64,000 nucleotides of DNA from Ecdyonurus torrentis (taxonomy: Eukaryota > Arthropoda > Insecta > Ephemeroptera > Heptageniidae): assembly GCA_949318235.1 (NCBI GenBank), contig OX439137.1, positions 10,464,532 through 10,528,531 on the forward strand, given 5' to 3'. This document shows, piece after piece, positions 53,590 to 64,000 of the stretch. Under the pieces are notes generated by a model. It searched no databases and was not told the DNA's origin. It saw only the letters and a list, made by a program, of their open reading frames with translations. The translations under genes were made by a program, and so were the position numbers. Every line of letters begins with the position of its first letter. Within the stretch, counting starts at the first letter, position 1.

Positions 53590-53752
53590 AAATAGTTTAT
53601 GCTGTACACTTTAGTTATTATTGTACATAGTATAATAGTTAAGATGTTCAGCATAATTACTTGTGCTATTCCAAAATAGTAGCAGTTATTATCAAGATTG
53701 CATTACTTATTCAATGCTACATAAATTACGATATTTTTTTTCCGTGTAAAAT
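53590..53752 (-). mobile_element. Family G palindromic element, degraded copy 1
   Basis: Its reverse complement opens ACACGGAAAAAAAATATCGT then AATTTATGTAGCATTG, and later has AAGTAATTATGCTGA, matching the family G ends. The left boundary is unclear. Confidence 0.5.
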
Positions 53753-53796
53753 ACGTGAAATCGTATTTTTTTATAGAGATAAATACTGAAATAGCC

Positions 53797-54029
53797 TTCG
53801 GACAAAAAAAATTACGTAATAATTATGCTAGCTCATTTTTAGCCCAATTTGATCAATACAGCATAATTTATGCTATAATGCATAATAGATATGTTACAAT
53901 AGCATAAATATTATAGTGTACTGTACATCACACGTAATTATTTGTATTGTTCTAATTTAGTATTATTTATATGTTATAATGACATAGATACAGCATAAAT
54001 TACGTTATGTATTCTTTCCATGTTCAAAT
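53797..54029 (+). mobile_element. Family G palindromic element, copy 2
   Basis: Runs from TCGGACAAAAAAAATTACGT to ATTACGTTATGTATTCTTTC. Its ends are inverted relative to each other and the core is a string of AGCATAAT/ATTATGCT motifs (GCATAATTTATGCTATAATG). It matches the reverse complement of 55263-55475 across about 210 bp. Confidence 0.7.
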
Positions 54030-54074
54030 CTATAATAAAAAAATACTCGCGATGAATTGAATCTCCCCATATTG

Positions 54075-54228
54075 ACTAATAAAGGAACAACTGTTTTGAG
54101 GCTGACTATAAGCGATTTCACTCACATCCGCTTCCGTTTCCACTTACCACGCATGCGCAGTACGTCAAAACGGAAGTGGATGTGAAATCGCTTAAAGTCA
54201 GCTTTAAAACAGTTGTTCCTTTATTAGT
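54075..54228. mobile_element. 154-bp hairpin MITE
   Basis: ACTAATAAAGGAACAACTGT pairs with ACAGTTGTTCCTTTATTAGT at the ends, and GCGATTTCAC and CCGCTTCCGTTT pair with AAACGGAAGTGG and GTGAAATCGC further in. The loop is CCACTTACCACGCATGCGC. The sequence is located between two inverted family G copies. Confidence 0.8.
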
Positions 54229-55262
54229 AAATAACATCGATAGCTTTCATATTTCCTAGATATTGTTCAAACTGCTTTATTCTTTTTATATCATTGGTAT
54301 ATTTTTTTGTCATATAAAAGTATTGGGAATGAAGAGTACTTGTGTATTTCGACGTAACACTTTTATAGGAAATGTGAAACTGTCATACAGTGACCTGCTC
54401 TTAAATATTCAAATACTAAAAATAGCAAAAGTTTGCTTTCATTTTTCAGCCAGCAACTAATTTTTTTATTTTTTTTTTATTGTAATTATTATTTTTGTTT
54501 TTGCTTTTAACAAAAAAAAAATCTAAGGTTATAAATCCTATAATTTATATTTGTCATCGTATATATAGTTATGAAATTTTTTAATTTTGTTTATTCCATG
54601 AAAGTGTGTTTGTTTTAAAAATTATAAATATTTGCGCAATAATTATATTTTAATTTGAAAACAGAAATCATTAAATAATATTACCTTTTTTTATATTTAA
54701 ATAATATTATGAAATTTATACCCTTAGGTAACGGATGCTACTTTTTTATATGTAACTTTTTTTAAATTTAAAATCAAGGACATGGTATATAAAGAAAATT
54801 GTTTCAAATTTAAACTATGATTCTACAACAATAAATAATAATTTTTTATATACAAAAATTGCTTTATTTTATCGATTACAGGATGGAAAAATGATGATTA
54901 CTGTACATGATTTTGATGTGTCAATTTAAAATATAATCTATCTATCATCGATATTTTATTATTTACTTCAGTATTTTAGGTTTACTACAATGTATAAATT
55001 TTTAAATTTTATAATATAACCTTTACCTAGTTTTTTTTTTTAAGGTTTTAAAAGAAAGAAAAAAAACTAGGACTATTTAAATATTCTAATTGCTTGTTCT
55101 CATTCAATGTATTTCCATTTAAGGGGAATGGTCAGTAATGGCTGAGAGCTAATTAAAGAAGTGATTTTTAACTATTGACTTGATTTTTGATCTGTGGAAC
55201 TTATTAGTACCAAGAGATATCCAGACATTTAAATTTATGTGGTACCGCTATCCAAATATGCA

Positions 55263-55475
55263 TTTGCACACGGAAAGGATAAATAACGTAATTTATACTA
55301 CATTTATGTCATAAATGATTCTAAATTGGATCAATATATTTAGTTACGCTGTACAACATAATATTTATGCTATGTAACATAGTTATTATGCAGTATAGCA
55401 TAAATTATGCTGTATTGAACAAATTGAATTCAACATGAGCTAGCATAATAATTACATATTTATTTTTGTCCGTGC
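55263..55475 (-). mobile_element. Family G palindromic element, copy 3
   Basis: Begins TTTGCACACGGAAAGGATAA and ends TTTATTTTTGTCCGTG, inverted ends with about 70% match. Contains GCATAAATTATGCTGTATTG and GAGCTAGCATAATAATTAC, both inverted in copy 2. Confidence 0.7.
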
Positions 55476-56813
55476 AAAATACATTTAAATTACTACCATA
55501 AATATACTAACTATTAAGTATAAAAATATGTATGATACTAAAAATAATAATTTTCAAGCAAGTAATAATAAATTTAGAAAGTAATTTCATACTGCATTTT
55601 AAAATCTTAAATAAATATCACATTGTTTTACTTTTGTTGGAAGAGCATTTTATTAATAAAAGGGATACATTAAAAAGGACTCTTTAATATATAAGTGACA
55701 GGGGCAATGTTTTCGATATAAAATTGTTGATCTCCTTTGTACTTTCATATGAGTGTTTCTAGTGTTTTATAATTTCAATATGTGAAAAGTAGAAGTATGG
55801 AACCTCATTAGAAATAGGTGATAAGAAAATGATAAAAATAAACAAAACTAAATTGCGTTTAAACGCTGTGATGAGTGTGTCTACTGTATAGTTCACAAAA
55901 TTTTAGATCCTCGTTCACAGTAGATTTCCCTCCATCTAGAGACTCTATAGTTCACAGCAGAGAATGGAACATTCTTTCAAGTACAAAAAATAATGAGAAT
56001 AAAGATTTACGTGACATCTCTTACCGATGACAATTGAAATTGTAAAATCTTACTTTCATGTCTACACTTAAATAAAAAAAAAATCAAGGTAAAAACTGTT
56101 CACGAATTGTATGAAAACTCTATGTTCTTCTATATATAATTAGTTATTATTTACACATGCTTATATTATATTGCCAGTAGCATAATATTAAAATAAAAAA
56201 AAATGTATAATTTACCATATTATTTAGTCAGAAATCAACATTAAAAATAACAATAGAAAGTTTGAACTAAGATAAATTAAATTTAAATTTACTATAAAAA
56301 GTCACGATTATTATGATATTCGTGTAAAATTGAAAAATAAAAAAAGCAGAGCAGTTCTTTGCGAAAGAAAATGATCTCAGTTTAATAATTTATAGAAAAT
56401 ATTTTTGTTGAAGAATTCTGTTTATAACATTAAAATGATATTATTATACTTTATACGGAAGTGTTTTAATATAGAAAATTATGCCTATAGGAACTAATAG
56501 AAATCTTTTAATGATGATTACAATTGGATTTTTTTTTAAAGTATTTTGTTTACCTTTTTTATATTAAATATTTTATAATATTTGTAACTTTTACTTATTA
56601 CATTATAATGCTATTTTTTCAACAGAATTTTAGAAGTTTTTTATTTGTATGTTTAAAATGTTTAAGCAAGCACATTCAATATGTCTTAAGTTAACTCTTA
56701 AGCTCCTCAAATGATATATTATTTAAATAAGTTATATAAATAAGTGTAGAAAAGTGTGATACGTTTAAGTTAAATAAATCTGTAATACCACAATATTTAA
56801 AATTATTGATAAA

Positions 56814-56924
<111 letters not shown>

Positions 56925-57018
56925 TACTCAAAATTCGATGGTAGAAAATTAATTCCTTAAAGTGTTTATTTTATATTACCTTCATGTGTACTCTTACTAC
57001 TCTTTAACTATAGTAGAA

Positions 57019-57310
57019 TGGACCCTGGATAAAAAGCTATCCGGGTGCTATCCAAGTTTGTTTCCAGATTACGATCCAAGAAATTTTATCCGTTGTGAAT
57101 ACAGACCACAACGATTAAAAAAAATCAGACAACGTGAACAAAATTCAATATAATTATTGAAACTTTAGAAAAGCGTTTTAATTATTATTATTATTTGAAA
57201 TTTTGGATTGTTGTGATCTACATTTTGTAGATTCAATCCAAATAATGCAATTAAATTTTGACCATGTAATCTGCATTGCCTGATCCGTATAAGCTCTTAT
57301 CCACAGTCCG
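57019..57310. mobile_element. Putative MITE with imperfect ends, containing a short open frame
   Basis: GGACCCTGGATAAAAAGCTA at the left resembles the reverse complement of the right end (GGACTGTGGATAAGAGCTTA). The left half is open on the plus strand to a stop at 57151-57153 and encodes a Tyr/Arg-rich peptide (for example PDYDPRNFIRCEYRPQRLKK). A pyrimidine-rich tract and TATAG precede it, so a 3'-terminal exon is the alternative. Inverted ends make a repeat more likely, but this is uncertain. Confidence 0.4.
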
Positions 57311-58462
57311 TGTTAAAAATTATGTGGATTTAGGCAGCACTATACATATTTGAGAGCACGTACACTACTGTTTATATTAGTGGTATTCATCACTCATCAG
57401 TCATCAATCCTTATATTTAAATTTAAGTAACTAAAAATCACCCAAATTAACATTAAATATTTGCAAATAAACGTATATACAGTATAAAAAACTTTATTAT
57501 TCTACTCTTAATACAATACAAATTTCATGATATGCATTAAAGATATGAAAATAATTATTTGTTTATATAGATAAAATAAACGTGATAAATTTCTATTAAT
57601 AAATAAAATGTATCTTATTAAGTTCATATCCTATACACATATACCGTATACACACGCTACTGTATATTATCATAAGTTAATTGCCATAAATAGAAATTCA
57701 TCAATTTAATAAGATAAAAAAAAATGACATGAAACATAAAAAAGCTTTATATAATCAGTTAGAATAAAAAAAAAAGAGAGAGTAAAAGTATAAAGAGTCA
57801 AGTGATCTTCAAAAGCTACGATTTCACCTTCTTTAAGATGTTTGAGCACGCAGCATCCGTAACTGTACCATTTTTAAAGATGTAGTCACAGACTACATAT
57901 ACATATATATGCAAGAGCAGGGAGAAAAAAACTTTTATGTCTTGATAATTATCTAGTTTTTTTTTTTTTTTTTTTTTTAAGTGAAACTTCACTTATACGT
58001 ACAGTTTAACCTTTTCATAATCTATTTCTGTTTCAGAATATAGATAGTTGAATATAAATAGATTTTAAACTTCAAATTAAAGGAACAACAAAAGCTTTGA
58101 AAGTTAAAACATAAAAATAGATTACATTTTTAACGGAAATAAAGTAAAATCGATTTGAATTGAAAGTAAAACATAATATTTTATTATTTTAATTTTATAT
58201 CGTGTATGAACATTTTTTTCTGCTTTGAAAAACGTTTTCATGAATTTATTATACAGAATATTCAAATAATTTAATTATTTAAGGATGGATGAGGAGGGGA
58301 TTCTATGCTGGTTAAATGAAGCTTTAGCTTTTATTGGGACTTCCAAATAAGATCTTTATAATTTAATAAACACAACATTGGATCTTAGAATGAAATAATT
58401 TTCATCGCAGAAAGCTCTAAATAAAAGCAAAGGATGCAATTTTTTTCCCCACCATGTCATCA

Positions 58463-58758
58463 TATAGACCGCTTGCACTCATATTTAAGAGCCGCCATTT
58501 TGTTGGTCAGGAATACATAGGCCAGCATAGGAAAAACATCATTTTTATTTTTTTAATAGCAAAAGAAGCTTCAAACCTCAATCAAAACCTTATTCCTAGC
58601 TCCTAATAAGCTCGAAGGACATGAGAAAAATTTGTTGAGTTAAAATAAACTATTTTTTATGTGAAAAATGAGGAAAAACGAAGTTTCCCCTATGCTGGAC
58701 AATGCATTAGGCACCACAAACATGGCGACAAAGCGCAAGGATGTGCAAGGGGTCTATA
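58463..58758. mobile_element. MITE B, related to family A
   Basis: Inverted ends TATAGACCGCTTGCAC and GTGCAAGGGGTCTATA differ at one position. The interior has GGCCAGCATAGGAAAAA near the left and CCTATGCTGGACAATGCATT near the right, resembling family A internal blocks. The ends differ from family A, so this is a sister family or a chimera. Confidence 0.75.
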
Positions 58759-58899
58759 GAAAATGTTGTGCTGGTTGCATAACTTGATAGGGTTCATGGT
58801 TAATTTTATGTTTGCAAATCCTATCTCGTGATTGGTAAAATAAAAAATTATTTTAAAGGAAGTCTTTCAAATTTTCGTCCTTCCACATTATTATTAAAG

Positions 58900-59880
58900 T
58901 AGATAGAACGATTTTCGTGTTATACTTAAACAATGCCCATTTGGTACCTTGTTATTCTTTGCCAGTGTGCGGATCTATAGGAAGAATAAAAAAGGCCTGT
59001 CCTTCGAAACGATTAACCCGTTTTTAGCCTCAAACTTCGAATTAATTCTCATAAGGCGTGGGTTAAAAAACGGCAACGACCATGTTTTTATAACTTTCGA
59101 TGCTCATAAGTTTTGGGAGCTGTACATATTGTTTCTGAAAAACTGAAACTTAAGCTCTTCGATAATTTTAAAATTTATTAAGACAATAAAAAGTTGCTGT
59201 TCTACGAAAACACTTCTTCCAATTTTAAGTTTAAAAGTCACTATTATCTTCAAAAATTAGGTCGTTGGGATTTGAATTTGGTTCGCGACATAACTTCCGG
59301 TTTCTGAAAATCTTCGTCAAAATGTTCGTGCGTGTTCGTATTAAATCGCTTTGTTTACATTGTTTTGCATTATGCAATAAAAAACTTTATATTGTATACG
59401 TAAATGAGAAAATTAAAAAAAGTGTAATAGTAACAAAATAAACCATTAATAATAGCTGGAAGTAGTAGAATACGCGAAAGTTAGAAATATCATATGACCA
59501 TATTGCGAAGTGAAAAAAACAAAAGACGATCGAAAATCGAAAACATGGCTGATGTTAGCAAATTCGGAAAAATTCATCATTTTTGTATTTAACTTGCAGA
59601 TTTCACATATTCTAAGTCTTATTTAGTAATTATTTGTTAAGTTTATGTTTGCTGAAACACTAGACAACACTTTTAGGGGGTTGTGACTGCACAAAAGTAA
59701 GATATATTATTCCAAACAACAAAAATTTGTCATGAGCGGCAAAAATGCCTAGATTTCGATGTATCGGGGATTTCGATATATTCAGAAATCGTTATATCCA
59801 CTTTAAATAACGGTTTCTTAGTTATTAGAGTTTTAGAGTATTATGTATTATTATAGTATTAGCACTTTTTTAACAGTAGA
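58900..59880. other. No gene recognised; less A+T-biased segment
   Basis: About 58930-59560 has more CG and mixed words (for example TTCCGGTTTCTG, CGAAAATCGAAAACATGG) than the surroundings, and a 65-codon plus-strand frame at 58949-59146. No domain is recognised and no copy was found in the window. Confidence 0.3.
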
Positions 59881-59901
59881 AATAAAATAAAATTGCAATG
59901 T

Positions 59902-60165
59902 AGGGTGTATCCACATGACGTCATATTAGAGTAATCAATAACATTGCTCAGCATAGGGCAAAACTTCATTTTTGGCTATTTTCTTTAGGAAATCGGGTAA
60001 TTTATTTTTCTCACATATTTGAGATACTAATTCAACCTATTCAATGCTCTCAAAAATATTGCTTATATGATTTATAAACTTGAAAAATGAGTCATTTTCC
60101 TATGCGGCCCATGCTATTGAATGATCCAACATGGTGTAGACTTTAACATGAATGCATACACCCTT
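59902..60165 (+). mobile_element. Family A MITE, copy 3
   Basis: Opens AGGGTGTATCCACATGACGT and closes ATGAATGCATACACCCT, inverted ends of about 12 bp (AGGGTGTAT). Internal blocks AACATTGCTCAGCATAGGGC, AATGCTCTCAAAAATATTGC and TTTCCTATGCGGCCCATGCT match copies 1 and 2. Confidence 0.75.
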
Positions 60166-60527
60166 TAGTCATTTGAATAGTATTTCATAAATAAAAGCAA
60201 GGTTAAAAGTACTTTTCAATAAAATATCAAATCAACAGTACTCTATACCTTTTTTATTTTTCTAAACTACAGTACTTGTATATTTTGAATGCTTGAGTAA
60301 ACATAGACAAGTATTATTGGTATAAGTCACAATATACATTATATCTGATTTATTTAATACTATAGTTTAGAATAAATCCTGAATAATTTCTCTTATTGTA
60401 CGACAGTTTAAGATGTGGTCACAAACAGATAGAAATAAAAAAAATATATCATGTACGATATTTCAACATGGTAAGGATCATAAATATATTTGTTTTAACC
60501 AGGAAAAATATAGAAATCTTTTTTAAA

Positions 60528-60529
<2 letters not shown>

Positions 60530-60619
<90 letters not shown>
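60530..60619. repeat. (TA)n microsatellite, about 85 bp
   Basis: Starts as ACACAC and passes into TA; the Tyr-Ile frames on both strands are artefacts. Confidence 0.97.
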
Positions 60620-60623
<4 letters not shown>

Positions 60624-61826
60624 ACTTTAATTTGATACATCGAGTACTTAAAATTATTTAAATTTCTTGGCACTGTATCTATTTAAGTTGTAACTTTATT
60701 TGTTCATGTTTCTAAGTAATAATTTAAATTACGAACTTTGTATACATCGCGAGAAATCACATAAAGTATAATGTATAGCACCCACGAATTATAGGATACA
60801 ACTACACAGCTTAAAAAAAATAATAATATTAATAAAAAGTTCACTTAATTATGTAATTCAAATTTTCATCTCAATAGTGTTGTTCGTAAACCCTGTTTTC
60901 TTGCACCAAAAAATACGCATCACATTTGAATAACCATAGTTGATCGTCATTTTAGTATCAGAAAACAGAGTTTATACAAACAGCAAAATAAAACGTAGCA
61001 CTGAAACGCAGCACGAGGTCAAATTTAAAAATGCATTCACTTATTCATTTATTCATTGTAACTTTACATATGAAAAAAACACATTATTTTTCTGCGCAAA
61101 GGTACAACAAAATTAATATGTGCCGCGATAGTGACACAATAGTTAATTGTTGTTTGTTGAGGTGGAAATTAAATTTCATCATGGAGGAAACATTTTAAGG
61201 GCTGCATTGCAGCACCAAAACAATTATTTAGTATCTCAGATAAATACTGTAAAATATATTACAATACAATAACTTTTGATGAATATGTGTGCATGGTACT
61301 GTATATTACAACCAAAATAACTAACAATGGGTTCTTAAAATTTGGAACTACAGAGAGCGTTGACAATTAGATCCATAAGGCTATAAATTATTTAAAAATC
61401 AATCTTGTGACTTACCCTAAAATTAAGTGGTACCTGATATAAAAATCTTTATAATGATATCAAATTTCATGGCCAAAGTTTAGAAATATTGGACTTAAGG
61501 CCTCCTTTTAATAAATACCCTAACTTATATTGATCTAAATAATTTGATACAATGTAATTATGATTAATATATTTTTAACATCAATAAAATATAATGATCA
61601 TTATATAGATCATTATATAGTTAATTATAACGAAAAATTTTATCCTACTTAAATAAATTATCTATTCATTAACCTTTTATAAAAAAAATAGCAATAAGAG
61701 GTACTCATATTACAATAACTAGATTACCTAATAATTTTTTTATATAACAAAGACGTTAATAAAGAATGAAATAACCACACCCAATAAGAGGACAATAGAC
61801 TTCATAATTAACTGTACGCATATCTT

Positions 61827-62164
61827 TTAAAGGCATAGAAAACATAAAACAACACGTTCTTTTTTATCATTAAACACAAAATGGGATCTACAAAACTGAG
61901 GATAATTTTTACCAGAATGTAAATGTAGCCCCACAAGAGAGCATGAAAAAACTGTAAAAGTATGCAATTTGCGTGAATATTTCTATTTATGACGTCAGAA
62001 ACATGCAAAAATTAGTATGAAAATGTTGTGCGGGTTGCATAAATCGAAATTTTCTGATCACTGCTACGGTGCTACAGTTAGGTTTTGAGACCAATTAAAT
62101 GTTTTTATGTAAGTCCCATCAGGTGTTTTGTGATATAAATGCTTATGTTTTCTATGCCTTTAAA
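61827..62164 (+). mobile_element. Family C MITE, copy 2
   Basis: Ends TTAAAGGCATAGAAAACATA and TATGTTTTCTATGCCTTTAA are perfect inverted repeats of about 20 bp. Body homologous to 25826-26171 in direct orientation. A minus-strand open frame across it is accidental. Confidence 0.85.
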
Positions 62165-62169
62165 TAAAC

Positions 62170-63740
62170 CATATGTGCAGGAAATTGACAGTATTAATCG
62201 TCTTATTCTTGCTGTTTTATTTAATATCATTAAATTAATAATCTGTATTTGTTTTACATGACTTTTTTACACTAATTTTTAAATGCAGAAATTATATAGG
62301 CGTTTTCTTGTCATGTAACATTCCAATCAAGATATTATCAAATTAAAATCTAGAACAATACATGTTATAATACTATACATAATGTATATAAGATCATTTA
62401 CAAACTCGTTATTGGTATTTTATTTGATTACGTTGCAATTCAATTAAGATATTATTTGTATATTTAATTAAACATACGCATATATATAAAATAGTAATAA
62501 ATATTTTTATTTATAGATCAATCTGATATTATAACTAATTTAAATATATTGTATGTAGCATATGTTTTTAATTTTAAAGGAAATTTTACATTTATTTTCT
62601 ATAATTGGAAACGTAAATTGGTAAACAACTATCACTATAGGATAAAATGCTTTTCAGAATATTTAATACTATTATTTAAAAATTGAAATGACAGTATTTA
62701 TTTATTTTACAAGATATAATGGAATTGGTGTCTTGCAAAGGAATATTTTTCCATATTGCTAACTCAGTGACCAATTTTTTTGTCAATTTTTTTGGTATAG
62801 AACAACCAAAAAAGAAAATAAATTTGAAAAAATGAACCCCCCTTTTTTTTTCTTCTTTTCAATGTAAGTTACCAATTTAGACTCAAAATTCAATATACAC
62901 AATGAAAACTTCTAAAGAACTGCCTCAAATAGAGGAAGGCAGGAGAAACTACGTTTTTGAACAATACAAATTATTTTGATAAACATACGTATTGTTTGAA
63001 AAACTTATTAATATTTATACTGCATTTCCATAAAACAAATAAAAAACTGTCTGTGGTATTCCAAATTCAACATATTTCAGTTTCAGTGAGCTGTTTTTGG
63101 AAAAATCCTTTAAAACTGAAAGCTAAAGAATTAGGGTTCCCTCTACTTTTCACTCGTCGCCTCTCATTGGCTAAGCACCAAGAAACCTCCTCACTTTAGA
63201 CCAATCAGTATAGCGTAGAATCTAAAATATTAATATAACGTTACGATTAAATGCATCGTTAAAGTGTAAGAAGAGAAATAAATTTAAATGAAAAGTGCAT
63301 TCTAAAATATGCAAGAAAAAACTTTATAATGCTAATCACTACATTATACAAATAAAATACGATATTTTAATTGCTATTTAAATTCCAGATCATGTAGATA
63401 TAAAATCAGATGAAGTAAACGTAAAATTATTAGTTAAGAAAGTTACATAGACGTTATCCTGATTTAAAATTGATATATATTTATTCTCATACATTATGTA
63501 TTAAATTTTAACTATATAAAGACATTAATATGTTTGCTGCTTTTTATATAAAATTAATGTATATGTCATATTGGAATTTACTTTTTATATAAAGGGTAGT
63601 TTAATTTATTTAAATATGATGATTATATGTTTATTTTCTTAACTTGTTAACATACACACATTTTGTTTAAATTCAAATTATTTTTATTGCTATATAGAAT
63701 AGAGAAAATGTATTATGGTATATTATAGAGATTCAGTTCT
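62170..63740. other. No gene recognised; CCAAT-like patch near 63160-63210
   Basis: CTCATTGGCT and GACCAATCAG occur within 50 bp in opposite orientation, in a G+C-richer patch (63120-63220). This could be promoter-like, but there is no adjacent gene to support it. Confidence 0.25.
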
Positions 63741-63748
63741 TGGCAGAT

Positions 63749-63906
63749 CTCAATTGTTGGCAGATGGGTTAATGGAAACTTAAAGAAATTAATATCTCCT
63801 CAACCAATAAAGTTACAGACTTGAAACTTGAAAATTTGGATACCCAGAGTATAGGATTGGACTTGATGGTAAAATCAAAACTGCTCTCAAAGTGCCAACA
63901 ATTGAG
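63749..63906. repeat. Inverted repeat pair, 14-bp perfect arms
   Basis: CTCAATTGTTGGCA (63749-63762) is repeated inverted as TGCCAACAATTGAG (63893-63906). Preceded by a further TTGGCAGAT copy. Possibly the end of an element that continues past the window. Confidence 0.45.
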
Positions 63907-64000
63907 AATCAACCTTTTCCATTTAAATAACATGTAAAAAGCCGTAAGCATGCCAACAAATAAGTCTTTACCATACATGAATCTATCTTGTATCATTATT

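Noticed and set aside
58949..59146. 65-codon frame in a less A+T-biased segment
   Set aside because: No domain recognised, no splice signals that stand out, and the surrounding 600 bp share the same composition without staying open.

Overview
The window looks like nuclear DNA of a very A+T-rich animal (about three quarters A+T by eye), almost certainly an invertebrate. Support for this: a eukaryotic tRNA-Leu with internal A and B boxes and a poly-T terminator; one open reading frame whose usable limits are splice sites rather than a start and stop; a hAT-type terminal repeat common in animal genomes; very long dinucleotide and tetranucleotide microsatellites; and many short palindromic DNA transposons (MITEs). 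I cannot name the phylum. Nearly all long open frames here are artefacts of GA, TA, TAAA and TTGA tracts or lie inside repeats.

Genes are few. The only secure one is tRNA-Leu(UAG) at 41206-41285. A 246-bp candidate internal coding exon of an unrecognised protein with an acidic end lies 1 kb away on the minus strand (42256-42501). Three weaker blocks of unusual composition (about 2.9-3.2, 7.0-7.27 and 35.0-35.15 kb) and a short open frame near 57.0-57.15 kb are reported with low confidence.

The rest is a repeat landscape. Between 1 and 42 kb there are isolated MITEs: 2.55, 9.1, 15.5, 17.5, 21.9, 26.5 and 31.0 kb. There are also families with more than one copy, which I call A (29.4, 31.2, 59.9 kb), C (25.8, 61.8 kb, fragment 37.3 kb), D (33.0, 50.6 kb), E (8.3, 14.4 kb, a possible relic at 38.1 kb), F (1.06, 23.34 kb) and G (53.6, 53.8, 55.3 kb). 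Element B at 58.5 kb is related to family A.

The most striking structure is a 5.1-kb foldback transposon at 47837-52935. It has two inverted arms of about 1.9 kb, nearly identical to each other, around a 1.3-kb centre. A 9-bp direct repeat flanks it as a target-site duplication. Each arm carries four tandem units of about 147 bp at its outer end and a 0.2-kb palindromic element at its inner end. The centre holds a hAT-like MITE, a family D MITE and a diverged copy of part of the arm. The architecture matches the Foldback/Mutator-like group, but I see no transposase, so it is probably non-autonomous.

A second theme is the palindromic octamer TGACGTCA. I count 14 occurrences by eye, against well under one expected at this base composition. 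Thirteen of them lie in elements of unrelated families.
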